Shown one piece after another: positions 1 through 9,053 of a stretch of DNA of 23,793 bases. Each line of letters starts with the position of its first letter. Position 1 is the first letter of the stretch. The position numbers were made by a program, and so were the translations under genes. The notes under the pieces are model-generated. The model saw nothing but the letters and a program-made list of their open reading frames with translations, was not told the origin of the DNA and searched no databases. This DNA is from a virus. Location of the stretch: positions 1 through 23,793 of the IMG/VR virus record IMGVR_UViG_3300029990_000052. The stretch is one strand, 5' to 3'.

Positions 1-1162
1 GGCCGTCGATGTCAATATGGGTTTCGCCATCATCACCATTCCATCCCTGCGAGGCTGTTCGGACTGTATACAACTTTCTGCCAATTGGGGAATATGTTGA
101 GGCGATCAATATCCCGTGACCAAACGGCCTACAGTGTAGCGGCTGGTAAATGCCTTTTAGTCGCGCGCGAAGCACAAGACCATCATTAACAAACAATGGC
201 GCGATATAAAGGCCATTATTATGCTGTGCCGGATAAGGCATGCCTCGAAGGCCGATACTTGTATGCCCTAATGTATGATTACCATGTTTTCCGGCTGCTA
301 CTGATCCGCCTTTCTGCGTATAGGAACGCGCGAAATAATGCCCTGTTTGACTTAGTAGTGAGTTTGTTTGATCGCAGATTTTATACGTTTCATTGTTAGT
401 AAATCCTGCGTCCATAATAGCTCCCGTCCCTCCAAAGATCAGACATCCGTAAGGATCGGATAACATTTCCGAGTCTGGATCGCCGAAATGGAACTGCTGA
501 TAAACAAGAGGCGAGTAGTAAGCTATAATTTTGGAGAAAAAATGAAACTCAAATCCATCACCGGCCAATAGCCAATTAACAGCATCGGCATTAGCCGCGA
601 TTGATTTATTAATATAAACCCCGGACGCTAATTGTCCTGTCGTTGGAAATAACCCGATGCCGGTATCTGCATCGGTCATAGTTTCAAAGCCACGCGCTAA
701 AGCAAATATGGTATTAGCATCATCCACCCGCAAATACAACTGCGTCCCGGTCACTTCATTGCTCCGGTAAACGGCTTTATTCGTCCCGGAAAACGCCTTG
801 CTCCATCCCAGCGGCGCGGCTTTCGTAGTAATGGTTCCTGTGGCCGGGGTTGCTGGCGTGCCGGTAACGGTAAAATCAAAACTCAATGCCGATACATTGC
901 TGATCTGCTTGATACCATTGTATTCTGTTTGGTCCGCGCCGCTGATTTCAACTTTTGTTAAGCTGTCTGCCGCATAGCCATGTGTGGTAGCAAAAGTAAC
1001 CGTGACGGTACTGCCTGAGCGGGTAATGCTGGATGGGGTTTTGCTGTTATAACCATTCACCAGACAGGCATCCAACACCGCTACCAACGCGCCCGCCGTG
1101 CCGCTTAATACCGGCGCGCCGGTATCGGTGGATCGTAATAAAACAACGGTGGTTCCGCTCAT
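1..1162 (-). CDS. Phage tail-tip/baseplate-associated virion protein, C-terminus off the window
   Basis: The reading frame opens at ATG 1162 and stays open to base 1, so at least 387 residues are present and the C-terminus is missing. The start follows an AGGA Shine-Dalgarno about 7 bases upstream. The protein begins MSGTTVVLLRSTDTGAPVLSG and has a Thr/Ser/Gly-rich beta-type N-terminal part (to about residue 110), then a section with K-A-F-S-G-T-N-K-A-V-Y-R-S and L-R-V-D-D. No membrane segment or signal peptide is seen. I know similar sequences as conserved uncharacterised proteins downstream of tape measure genes in phages of Gamma- and Betaproteobacteria; that recollection is the only family evidence. 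It is the last gene of the visible late operon, separated from the upstream 1231-residue gene by a REP-like palindrome. A structural role at the tail tip is inferred from position; exact function unknown. Confidence 0.75.
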   Translation of the reverse strand, partial: MSGTTVVLLRSTDTGAPVLSGTAGALVAVLDACLVNGYNSKTPSSITRSGSTVTVTFATTHGYAADSLTKVEISGADQTEYNGIKQISNVSALSFDFTVTGTPATPATGTITTKAAPLGWSKAFSGTNKAVYRSNEVTGTQLYLRVDDANTIFALARGFETMTDADTGIGLFPTTGQLASGVYINKSIAANADAVNWLLAGDGFEFHFFSKIIAYYSPLVYQQFHFGDPDSEMLSDPYGCLIFGGTGAIMDAGFTNNETYKICDQTNSLLSQTGHYFARSYTQKGGSVAAGKHGNHTLGHTSIGLRGMPYPAQHNNGLYIAPLFVNDGLVLRARLKGIYQPLHCRPFGHGILIASTYSPIGRKLYTVRTASQGWNGDDGETHIDIDG

Positions 1163-1177
1163 TTTTTAAATCCTGTG

Positions 1178-1232
1178 GTAGGGGCGAATTTATTCGCCCG
1201 GTTTTGGAATAGGCGAATAAATTCGCCCCTAC
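1178..1232. repeat. REP-like inverted repeat, family A, copy 1
   Basis: Two perfect 21-base arms (1178-1198 and 1212-1232; core TAGGGGCGAATTTATTCGCC and its reverse complement) flank a 13-base spacer. Each arm is itself a near-palindrome (GGGCGAAT-TT-ATTCGCCC). It fills the junction between the stop of the 1231-residue protein (1235-1237) and the ribosome-binding site of the next gene. It has no T-run, so it is not a standard intrinsic terminator, but the RNA would fold strongly and could affect read-through or mRNA stability. Confidence 0.9.
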
Positions 1233-1234
1233 AA

Positions 1235-4200
1235 TTAATTCGCATCGCCTCTAATCTGTATTTTGAAATTATCGGTGTAAACCGTTGGATCGGATTGCAA
1301 TGTGGTACGTGCCAACCATAGCGGGTAATTTGCTGCCACGGTGTTAAACCTTAACACATTGCCGGCTGCCCAGCCGGTTCCCCAACCGTGAAAATTAATC
1401 GTGAAATATGGCGCCAAGGTGATCGGATTAACCGGCGCGAAATTGACTCCCGTACTGCCTTGCGCTACCAGGCCGGAATATTCGCCGTAACAGTTAAACG
1501 CCGTCGATCCGGTAAACACCAGCGCCCAACGTTCCTGAATCGTCCCGGCATTGGTCACTGTCAAGGGGTAAAGCACATCATTAAACGATGCGGTTGCCTG
1601 TAAGCCAGGCGTATCGCTAAACTCATTAGTCCAGGTCGCCTGGTCAAACAAACCGGTGACGCGGCCCTGTAGGTCACTGATCACCAAAGCGCTACTTAAA
1701 AAACTGGTGTTAGCGGGATAGGCATGCCGGATCGGCTTCATCAACTGCACTTCTCCGGTTATCTGCACATCGGTAATCAGCGCCATATCTTCGATGCGGT
1801 GTTCAATTCTAAGCGGCCACGCATAGCCGGTTAAATCCAGCGGGTCAGCCATTGTGACTGTGCCTGCATCCAGATTGGTTACATACTTGGTGGTGGGGAT
1901 AATCAGGCCGTTAGCGTCAAAAATCTTGGCATAACTGAGCAAGGTGCGTTGGCAATCATAAATAGCCCCGGCGATGGCAGGGGGTGGCAGAATTGAATCT
2001 TGTGTATTATGTACTACGCCCACATTGCCGACGCGGAAAACAGGCACGCGGCCGTCTTGCGGCAGGCGCACGGTTTCAACACCCAGTACTGACGCATCCA
2101 GGGGAATATAACTGACCAGCACGGCGTTAAACTTGACGGTTTCCGGCTTGACCAGCATCGGCGTCCAGATTTTGCCTTCGCTATCAATGTTAGCCGCGTT
2201 ATACCAGACTTCCGCTTTCGCGGCGGCAGGCAGGGCGCTGGCTAAAAGCATTTTGCCGAAGACAATACTACCCACGCCGGACAGCCAGTCAATTTTTCCG
2301 CTGATCCATTCGGAAATGATTTCGCCATTATTGTTCGCGCTTGCAGTGATATTCTCGCCGTTGCGGGTGACGGCATTAATCTGGAATTGCCCGGTGGCCA
2401 GAGGCGCGCCCGGCGTCCTGAATGCTACCGCGCAGGTATAACAGGCTCCGGGCGTTGTCACCAGGCCCAGCAAAGTCAAGGTGTTCGCACCTGCCACCCA
2501 ATCGGTCAAGGTCACCATGCCAGTTTGATAATCGATAGTTCCGGCCAGGATCGCGCTGTCGGTTAAATTATCGTGCGCGCGATAGATACTGCCGCTGCGG
2601 TCGATGTACGCGGCTCCCGCAAAGGTGAATTTGATTGAATTGGCAATAATGTCGTCGTTGGTGACGGTGGTTAAATCTATAGTCAAATTAGCCAGGGTAA
2701 TACTGCCGGTTTTAGCTGTAGGCGCGGCGCTGTTCAGCGCATAATGCGCGGTTAAAGCCGTTCCTGGCGGCAACGTTTGATCGGTTTCCCGGCCTAAATA
2801 ATAGCCTTTGCTTATCGTGCGGTTTAGATAGCCGTGAGTAAGATGTTCATTCACGTCGATATAAACACCCCACGTCGGGAAAGTGGTCGATAATGTTCCC
2901 ATAAATTTATTAATCCAGGCCGTTCCGGTACTGTCAAACGATACCGATCCGGTTGCATAATTGATGGTGCCGATATTACTACCCGATTCATTGATAATGA
3001 TCCCCGAGCCATTATCAAATACTAAACGCGACCGGTTTACAGACGGCAACGCGAAGCCGCCTATGCCGCCTCCGGTAAAATCAATGCTGGATATAAAGCC
3101 ACTGTCGCTTTGCGGCACGAATACCTGATAAGAAAAACTGGCCGAACCGGGTTTAACCGGCGTCCGGCTTAATGTAAAACTGACTACGCCAAACGCATCG
3201 CCGGTGACGGTAAAGGTATCCAGTTCCGATAAATTCTGGCTCCAGGCCAGGTTAAAAACAGTTGCCGGAGGCGGAATGAGCGTGGGTATAAGCACTAATT
3301 CGCCGGTTTCATTAATAAGGGTTCCCGTCGCATCGCCGCTAATTGTTCCGTTAGCGGCGGCAGTGGCGGTTTTAGCGCCGCCATTAGTCCAACTGATGGT
3401 CAATGATCCAGGTACGACCGGCACATCTGTTAACGTCATGCGCGCTCTTGGCGGCGGCGGCGTTAATACGCTGGTTTGCAGGTTATAAGTAAGCGGCGTC
3501 GCCCAACTAAAAATAATCGCGCTAGCTATGTCCGGTAGCGCGCCTAGTGTCACAATCACCGAGCCGGTCGCATAATCGACCGTGCCTGCGCCCACGCCGG
3601 TACTGGCCCCGCTGATATGGCCGTTGCCGTCATCGGTCAAACGATACCACTTGTCGAGCGCCTTGAAATCCACGCTCAGGCTGTTTGGGGTTGGCGCGGG
3701 GCTTAAGGTTTGCACATAGTTGAAAGAGCGATTATTGATGGTCACTGGAATGCTGATGGTCTCCGCATTATCATACAAGGCTACGGCGGCAGTCGCGGTC
3801 GCGCTAACGGTGGCGCTCCAGGAAGATGTCTTGGTGATTTTAATATGTCCGTTAGCGTATACAACCAAGCCGCCGAAACTCCCCGCGCTGCCGTTGGCCA
3901 ATACCAGATTTCCAGCGCCGTCGTCCTTGTAAACCACGCCGTCGATAGTCAATACCAGCAAACAGGGCAGAAAACCGCGCCCCATATATAAATCATCTGC
4001 ATAATCCGGCGCTACGCTGCCCGCGAGATAGGCTGATTGCGTCAAGGCATTATATACGCCGGCCTGCTTGTAATTAACCTTGCTCATGCCTGCGACAATA
4101 TCCACCAGCGGAACTTCCGCCTGAGCTGATGGCACCAGGGCGCTATAAGGCGAGTCCACCATAACGGTCATGTCGCTCAATGAGAGCGCCTGAGTAATTT

Positions 4201-4930
4201 TTTTAACACCGAAGTATTGCGCCGCGTCTGCGACCGAGACTGTGCGTACCAGGGTCGGACTGCCATGCACAGAAAGCCGGGTTATGTCAGCGCCAAAATA
4301 TTTAGCGGTTAAGGCCGTGCTGACTTCGAAGATCAAAATATCCTTGTAAAAATTGCCGCCGGCATCGGTATATAAATGCGTTTCACGAGAGTCAATCTTG
4401 ATAATCCGGAAAAATTGCTGCTGCGCCACGTAACCGGCTTTCTCCTGACTGAGCAAAATCACATCGCCGACCTGAAAGGATTCAACCGGGGCGGGACTGG
4501 TTAAACTCGTCGCGTTGGAAATACTGAAGACCCGGATCATCTTTTGGCCTTCGACATGATCAGAATACAATACCCAGTCGGATTCCGGCCCCTGCACGCT
4601 GTAGGATTCAATCCGGTTACGCGCGGCGCTGCGTTCATCGGTCCAGCTCGCCGTGCTGAACAAGGTGACATTGACATGCGGATCATCCGGCGGATCGGTC
4701 AAAATAACATGAGCGCCCAGGTAGGTGTCGGTGTTGGACGTTTGCACGCCCATGTAAACCTTGCGTAAACTGACCCGGCCGTAAGTACGATCCAGTTGGC
4801 TGATGTCGTTAAAAATATTATTAACCAGGCCGTCCGCTACTTCGATGCCGGTCATTTTTCCGCCGCCGTCAGTGTAATCGGTCATCCGTTCGGATTTGAG
4901 CAGCTTTAAGTCGGTTTCGGATATTGCCAT
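1235..4930 (-). CDS. Large tail-tip/baseplate-type virion protein with repeated beta modules (1231 aa)
   Basis: ATG at 4930 follows AAGG with a 6-base spacer. The N-terminal 150 residues (D-L-K-L-L-K-S-E-R-M-T-D, then D-R-T-Y-G-R-V-S-L-R-K) resemble a conserved family found downstream of tape measure genes in proteobacterial phages. From about residue 430 the protein carries at least five degenerate modules of the pattern G-x-I-x(n)-G-T-[IV]-[DN]-[YW]-x-[TS]-G-x-[VI], centred near residues 447, 533, 658, 800 and 880 (G-T-V-D-Y-A-T-G-S-V, G-T-L-I-N-E-T-G-E-L, G-T-I-N-Y-A-T-G-S-V, G-T-I-D-Y-Q-T-G-M-V, G-K-I-D-W-L-S-G). They are rich in Thr, Gly and Val and look like tandem beta-sandwich units. 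The C-terminal 300 residues lack them. It lies between the 124-residue tail protein and the next virion protein, so a distal-tail or host-contact role is inferred. No catalytic motif was recognised. Confidence 0.8.
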   Translation of the reverse strand: MAISETDLKLLKSERMTDYTDGGGKMTGIEVADGLVNNIFNDISQLDRTYGRVSLRKVYMGVQTSNTDTYLGAHVILTDPPDDPHVNVTLFSTASWTDERSAARNRIESYSVQGPESDWVLYSDHVEGQKMIRVFSISNATSLTSPAPVESFQVGDVILLSQEKAGYVAQQQFFRIIKIDSRETHLYTDAGGNFYKDILIFEVSTALTAKYFGADITRLSVHGSPTLVRTVSVADAAQYFGVKKITQALSLSDMTVMVDSPYSALVPSAQAEVPLVDIVAGMSKVNYKQAGVYNALTQSAYLAGSVAPDYADDLYMGRGFLPCLLVLTIDGVVYKDDGAGNLVLANGSAGSFGGLVVYANGHIKITKTSSWSATVSATATAAVALYDNAETISIPVTINNRSFNYVQTLSPAPTPNSLSVDFKALDKWYRLTDDGNGHISGASTGVGAGTVDYATGSVIVTLGALPDIASAIIFSWATPLTYNLQTSVLTPPPPRARMTLTDVPVVPGSLTISWTNGGAKTATAAANGTISGDATGTLINETGELVLIPTLIPPPATVFNLAWSQNLSELDTFTVTGDAFGVVSFTLSRTPVKPGSASFSYQVFVPQSDSGFISSIDFTGGGIGGFALPSVNRSRLVFDNGSGIIINESGSNIGTINYATGSVSFDSTGTAWINKFMGTLSTTFPTWGVYIDVNEHLTHGYLNRTISKGYYLGRETDQTLPPGTALTAHYALNSAAPTAKTGSITLANLTIDLTTVTNDDIIANSIKFTFAGAAYIDRSGSIYRAHDNLTDSAILAGTIDYQTGMVTLTDWVAGANTLTLLGLVTTPGACYTCAVAFRTPGAPLATGQFQINAVTRNGENITASANNNGEIISEWISGKIDWLSGVGSIVFGKMLLASALPAAAKAEVWYNAANIDSEGKIWTPMLVKPETVKFNAVLVSYIPLDASVLGVETVRLPQDGRVPVFRVGNVGVVHNTQDSILPPPAIAGAIYDCQRTLLSYAKIFDANGLIIPTTKYVTNLDAGTVTMADPLDLTGYAWPLRIEHRIEDMALITDVQITGEVQLMKPIRHAYPANTSFLSSALVISDLQGRVTGLFDQATWTNEFSDTPGLQATASFNDVLYPLTVTNAGTIQERWALVFTGSTAFNCYGEYSGLVAQGSTGVNFAPVNPITLAPYFTINFHGWGTGWAAGNVLRFNTVAANYPLWLARTTLQSDPTVYTDNFKIQIRGDAN

Positions 4931-4941
4931 TTTAAACCTTT

Positions 4942-5002
4942 TGTAGGGGCGAATTTATTCGCCCTGTTTGTTTGTCAATGGGCGAATAAATTCGCCCCTA
5001 CA
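4942..5002. repeat. REP-like inverted repeat, family A, copy 2
   Basis: Perfect 23-base arms at 4942-4964 and 4980-5002 (TGTAGGGGCGAATTTATTCG plus CCC, and its reverse complement), with a 15-base spacer. It lies between the 124-residue tail protein and the 1231-residue protein. The right arm overlaps the stop codon (TAG, 5000-4998) of the upstream gene, so the repeat supplies that stop. Confidence 0.9.
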
Positions 5003-5372
5003 ATTCAATGAATTTTAACGTGACGGCATACCAGTCTTCGCTTGCCGGGTTGCTATAGTCAATGACTTGTTTGGCGGTTATGCCCGGCTGCGCGAATATC
5101 ACGCTATATGTTACGCCTAACAAACCGAGCGACATCACCAAACCGGGCGTCGCCTGTTTCAGCCGCAACAGTTCCAGCGTGGCTTTACTGGCCCAGGCGT
5201 AATCATCGCCGCCCTGCAAGGTTATCGGCCTGCCTGCCAACGCGGCGGCGGCTTCTATTATCAGACCGCCATTTACTGCCGTGTTAATGCTTTGCTTGAC
5301 CGGCGAATAAGCGTATTCATCAATCCAGATCAAATCCGTTGGCAGCGTGATCGAATCCAGCATAAGCGCCAT
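4998..5372 (-). CDS. Conserved phage tail protein (124 aa), downstream of tape measure
   Basis: ATG 5372 directly follows the tape measure stop (TAAATG arrangement), so the two are translationally coupled. The protein contains L-P-x-D-L-I-W-I-D-E-Y-A-Y-S-P-V near residues 11-26, A-G-R-P-I-T-L-Q-G-G-D-D near 46-57, and ends W-Y-A-V-T-L-K-F-I-E-L. I recognise this arrangement as a conserved small protein that commonly follows the tape measure gene in phages of Pseudomonas and Burkholderia, but know no defined function. A role in the distal tail or tail-tip assembly is inferred from position. Its TAG stop is part of a REP-like palindrome, which suggests the original C-terminus was one or a few codons different. 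Confidence 0.8.
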   Translation of the reverse strand: MALMLDSITLPTDLIWIDEYAYSPVKQSINTAVNGGLIIEAAAALAGRPITLQGGDDYAWASKATLELLRLKQATPGLVMSLGLLGVTYSVIFAQPGITAKQVIDYSNPASEDWYAVTLKFIEL

Positions 5373-8300
5373 TTACATGCCCACGCTGGACCGCAATCCG
5401 GCGGACTTGAGCGTTTTAAATAATTTATCCATATCGCTTTCATTGAATTGGCCTGCTACTACTGTCTCGCCACCTGGCGCGCTAAATTGCACATGCACAG
5501 TTTTATTAGCGGCCTGAACCAATGTTGAGGACGGCGCTTGCGCGGCGGCATTAACCGCATTACCGGCAAATTTTTGTAAATCGGCAGAAGGAAGAGAAGG
5601 AATTGAAGCCGTTGGATTATTTCTTGCCTGAAATTCCAGTTTTTTAATTTGCGCATTTTCTATCAATAAACGTATATTTTCTTTGGCCCTGCCCATCGCG
5701 CCTTGAAAATCTCCGCCTTTAGTATCTTTATAAGTGTTGGTCATCAATTGCATAGCCTGACCTTTAAGTTCAAGCGCATTATTTTCCGCCAAAATAGTGT
5801 TTAATCCTTGCGTTAATGCCGGCCAGATTGCCTTATCGATGCGATCTGCCGCGCCGGTAAATATCCCTTCACTGGTGATGCTCCGGGAACTCAACGATCC
5901 CAAACTGTAAAGCGCATTATATAAACCGCTGGCAAGATTTTGATAATTAATCTGTTTGCTTGCAGCCAGGCTTTCCCGGCGTATTTTATTGGCGTCAACC
6001 AAGCCGCCACCAGCGAATTTAGCGGGTAATTGCCCGGCGTTAACCAGGCGCATGACCGGCACGCCTAACGCCTGTACGGCTTCCTTGCGAACAATAAATT
6101 CCCCCGCTTCCAGCAAGGCGCGTATTTTATCGCCGCCGCCGAATCCTGGCAGCATGCCGGTGCGTTTTGGATAGCCTCCTCCCTCGTAACCTAAAACCGG
6201 GCCGCCTATTGATTGGGCATTTTGGGTAACGATAGTAATCACCTTAGTTTCCGGTTTGGTTAGTTCGGCAATAGCCGCTTGCGCTGCGCTTAGGCTGCTT
6301 GCATCCATGCCAACTTTCATCAGGTATTCTTTTGAAAGCGCCGTGGTCATTTCAGTGATTTTGGCATTGGCGGTAGTTAATCCGGCAGTGGCCTCGTCCA
6401 AAGCGGATTTGACAGCTAACGCATTCTTTCCATGAGCGACGCCGTTATCAATCAGCGCCTGTTTTTCAACGTCATAAAGACGATTCAAATTATCCTTGGC
6501 TTTGTACTGGGAAAGATCGCCTTCAACGTTGGTTTTCGTTAAATTACCCGCCAGGTCTTTAGCCTCAGCTGTCAACTCATTGATTTTTTGTAAATCCGCT
6601 TTCTCGCCTTTTTTGCGCTCCTCCCGGATCTCATTCATAGTGGCATCAAAATCACTTTGATCTTGCGCTATTTTTTCATGCTCGGTTTTACCCTCCTGAT
6701 CAAGAGCGCGTAACGCCTTCTCATGAGTGTTGGCCAGCGCTTGAATATCCTCGCGTGATTGAGCGAACGCGGCATTTTCCTCGCCGTAAAGCGTGGAAAG
6801 CTTGGCGACTTCGCCCGCGTAAAAATCCGCGATGCCCCGGTAAACGGATAGTTTTGCTTCCTTTTTTGAGGTCTCAACCGCTGCCAGACGGTCAGCGTTA
6901 GCCTTGGCGCTAACCAGTTCGGCGGCGTATTCCTGCTCAATCAATTGCAGTTTAAACGTGGCGGCCTGTTGATCCAGGGCGATGGTTTGGTTAATCGCGG
7001 CCACTTTAGCGGCCACCCGTTGCGACTCTTTGGCGGTGTCGCTGATATCGGCGGCATCGATGGCGGCTATCCGGTCGGTCAAGCCTTGCTGGATGGCGGC
7101 CGCTTGGGTTTTGGTTTCCGTGTCAATGGTGGCGGTCAGGGATTTGATGGCTGCCTGCGTGGCGGCGAACGCCTGTTGTTGTTCCAGCGCGGCGGCTTTG
7201 ATGACTTCGGTTTTTTGCTGTTCGGCGGCTTTTATTTTGCCGGCGCTATCGGCATCGGCGCCATTCACTTTGCCTATGTCATCGCGGATTCCATCATATC
7301 GCACGCCCAGTGCATCCAGTTCTGCACTGAATTCTTTAACACTGGCAAACGTTAAAGGCCGGGTTATGAAACTGCCAAAAACAACAAACTTTTCGGTCAT
7401 CTGTGCGATATTTGCGGTCAGCACATCAAACCATTTGAATTGCACCGCCCATTCGCCGATCATTTTGCCGAAATCCCATGCCATCCAAACGACAAATAAG
7501 CCGTTTAACGCTTTGCCCAACACGCCCAAAGCCCTCGAAAAAATGCCGCTGGATACGGCTGCGGTTTCCTGTGTCGAGGCCAGGCGCGTATTAGCCGTTG
7601 CTAATCTGGTTTGACTGGCTTCCATTGCTTTTTGCGCGGCGGTTAGCCGCGTAATGGCTGCGGCTTGCGCAGTAGTGTTGGCCGTTAATGCCACGCGCAT
7701 TTCCGCCTCAAATACCAGTTGCTGTTTAAGTTGCACAGTTAACGCCGCTTCCTGCGCTTTAACCTGCAATAAAGCAATAGCAGCGGCGCGGGCCTCCTGC
7801 TGGGCGATGGCCGCTATCCGAGCGGCGGCGGCATTATCAAAAAAAGCCTTGGTGGAGGCGATCATCCCAACTACCAGGCGCGCGGCATAGGCTTCCGCCA
7901 GGGTCATAATGCCGGAAACGACGGCATCAAAGTTTTGGGCGACAGCTTGTAAAACGGTTGAAAGCTTGGATGTGGCTGAATTGGCAACGTCCGAGTTGCC
8001 GATAAACTTAAGCAGGGCATTATTAACCTGCGTCATCGCGCCGCTAACCGTGACCGGCAGCACGGCGAATTGAGCCGCTACCTTACCGGCGCTGTTGCTC
8101 AGCGCATTGATCAACTTATCGGATGTGAGTTGACCGGCTTCGGCCATTTCCCGCAATTTGGCGACAGGAACGCCCAAGCCGTCGGCCAAGGCTTTCGCCA
8201 GGCCGGGCGCCATCGACATGACCGAGTTTAAATCCTGGCCGCGTAACATGCCCAGGCCCAACGCTTGCGAGAATTGCAGGATGGCTGCCGAGTCCTGCGC

Positions 8301-8732
8301 TGCACCCTGGCTGGTTAAGGCGATAGCTTTATTGAGGGTTTCGGTAGTGGCGAACGCTTGTTCCTGCGTGCCGCCCAATACTTTGATAGCGGTGGCTAAT
8401 TTTCCGTAAATGGTATAGGTATCGTCCAGCCCGGTGCGGGTGCGCTGGGCGATAGCGAATAAATTGGTTTGCGCGGTGTTGAATTGTTCCGTGCCGTCCG
8501 TGACCAGTTTAAGCCGGGCTTCCAGGGTGCGGTAACTGTCTGATAGACTGATGGCCTCTTTAGCCAGGCCCACGAATAAGGTTATGCCCAGAATGCGCTT
8601 GGCAGCGGTTTCAAGCCGTTCCACGCCGGTGATGATCGATTGCGTGCCCGCGTTTACACTACGGATAGCCGGGCCGGTTTGGTCCTCGCCGCTAATTAAA
8701 ATTCTGATTGCTAGATCACGTAAACCGGCCAT
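5373..8732 (-). CDS. Tape measure protein (tail length and assembly)
   Basis: 1119 residues from ATG 8732. An in-frame ATG at 8780 adds 16 residues, but those are encoded by a REP-like palindrome and are unlikely to be native. Residues about 45-220 match the tape measure N-terminal domain (D-S-Y-R-T-L-E-A-R-L-K-L-V-T-D, then G-Q-D-L-N-S-V-M-S-M-A-P-G-L). Long Ala/Gln/Lys-rich coiled coils cover roughly 300-400 and 480-720. A hydrophobic segment with L-F-V-V-W-M-A-W lies near 400-430. Near 850-890 is the typical late motif G-F-G-G-G-D-K-I-R-A-L-L-E-A-G-E-F-I-V. It is the longest gene but one and sits between the tail chaperone and tail-tip genes. At about 1.5 angstrom per residue, the rule for lambda-type tails, it would specify a tail near 165-170 nm. 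With no sheath gene seen, a long non-contractile tail is inferred. Confidence 0.93.
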   Translation of the reverse strand: MAGLRDLAIRILISGEDQTGPAIRSVNAGTQSIITGVERLETAAKRILGITLFVGLAKEAISLSDSYRTLEARLKLVTDGTEQFNTAQTNLFAIAQRTRTGLDDTYTIYGKLATAIKVLGGTQEQAFATTETLNKAIALTSQGAAQDSAAILQFSQALGLGMLRGQDLNSVMSMAPGLAKALADGLGVPVAKLREMAEAGQLTSDKLINALSNSAGKVAAQFAVLPVTVSGAMTQVNNALLKFIGNSDVANSATSKLSTVLQAVAQNFDAVVSGIMTLAEAYAARLVVGMIASTKAFFDNAAAARIAAIAQQEARAAAIALLQVKAQEAALTVQLKQQLVFEAEMRVALTANTTAQAAAITRLTAAQKAMEASQTRLATANTRLASTQETAAVSSGIFSRALGVLGKALNGLFVVWMAWDFGKMIGEWAVQFKWFDVLTANIAQMTEKFVVFGSFITRPLTFASVKEFSAELDALGVRYDGIRDDIGKVNGADADSAGKIKAAEQQKTEVIKAAALEQQQAFAATQAAIKSLTATIDTETKTQAAAIQQGLTDRIAAIDAADISDTAKESQRVAAKVAAINQTIALDQQAATFKLQLIEQEYAAELVSAKANADRLAAVETSKKEAKLSVYRGIADFYAGEVAKLSTLYGEENAAFAQSREDIQALANTHEKALRALDQEGKTEHEKIAQDQSDFDATMNEIREERKKGEKADLQKINELTAEAKDLAGNLTKTNVEGDLSQYKAKDNLNRLYDVEKQALIDNGVAHGKNALAVKSALDEATAGLTTANAKITEMTTALSKEYLMKVGMDASSLSAAQAAIAELTKPETKVITIVTQNAQSIGGPVLGYEGGGYPKRTGMLPGFGGGDKIRALLEAGEFIVRKEAVQALGVPVMRLVNAGQLPAKFAGGGLVDANKIRRESLAASKQINYQNLASGLYNALYSLGSLSSRSITSEGIFTGAADRIDKAIWPALTQGLNTILAENNALELKGQAMQLMTNTYKDTKGGDFQGAMGRAKENIRLLIENAQIKKLEFQARNNPTASIPSLPSADLQKFAGNAVNAAAQAPSSTLVQAANKTVHVQFSAPGGETVVAGQFNESDMDKLFKTLKSAGLRSSVGM

Positions 8733-8748
8733 TGTTTTTCCGTTTTTG

Positions 8749-8824
8749 TAGGTTGGTTTAGCGATAGCATAACCCGACATTTGCCATGATAATTGTCGGG
8801 TTACGCTATCGCTAAATCCAACCT
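8749..8824. repeat. REP-like inverted repeat, family B
   Basis: Arms of about 30 bases (8750-8779 and 8794-8824) with one substitution and one indel; each carries the core TTAGCGATAGC and TAACCCGACA in opposite orientation, with a 14-base spacer. Similar palindromes are scattered through some methanotroph genomes as far as I recall. It lies just upstream of the tape measure gene, and an ATG inside it (8780-8778) is in frame with that gene. Confidence 0.85.
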
Positions 8825-9053
8825 GAGATAATTAAATACTAATTTAGTATTAATTTAATATTAAAAATATATTAGTATGCCGGCCAGGGTTTATAACCCC
8901 GGCTGATCAGATTTACGCTATTTCCCGTTAAATTAAACCTTAGTCGTGGATAATTGCATCGCTGCCTGGCTCTGCTATGCAGCAGCCAGACAATTATTCT
9001 TGGGATTTTATATTTGCATGTCCTTCTTGCCAAATTGATAGCCGAAACTGTAT
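8825..9053 (-). other. Non-coding, AT-rich structured spacer before the tape measure gene
   Basis: No convincing gene. It holds several dyads: 8966-8989 (CTGGCT and CTGC paired with GCAG and AGCCAG, triloop, one bulge), enclosed by ATAATTG/CAATTAT at 8950-8956 and 8991-8997; 8883-8903 (GCC-A-GGGTT / AACCC-C-GGC, 3-base loop); and an AT palindrome AATACTAA-T-TTAGTATT near 8835-8851. A 61-codon frame here (9057-8872) overlaps the frameshift product stop as ATGA but its composition is not protein-like. The region may affect expression of the tape measure relative to the chaperone; this is inference. Confidence 0.55.

Noticed and set aside
1178-1232. Family A repeats considered as a CRISPR array
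   Set aside because: Copies are thousands of bases apart and are inverted pairs, with no regular spacers.
6982-7614. 210-codon plus-strand frame opposite the tape measure gene
   Set aside because: Ala/Ser/Cys-rich antisense shadow of the coiled-coil coding region; no binding site or neighbours.
8883-8903. Hairpin considered as an intrinsic terminator after the tail chaperone
   Set aside because: The T-rich stretch on the minus strand is about 10-15 bases beyond the stem, and terminating here would silence the tape measure gene.
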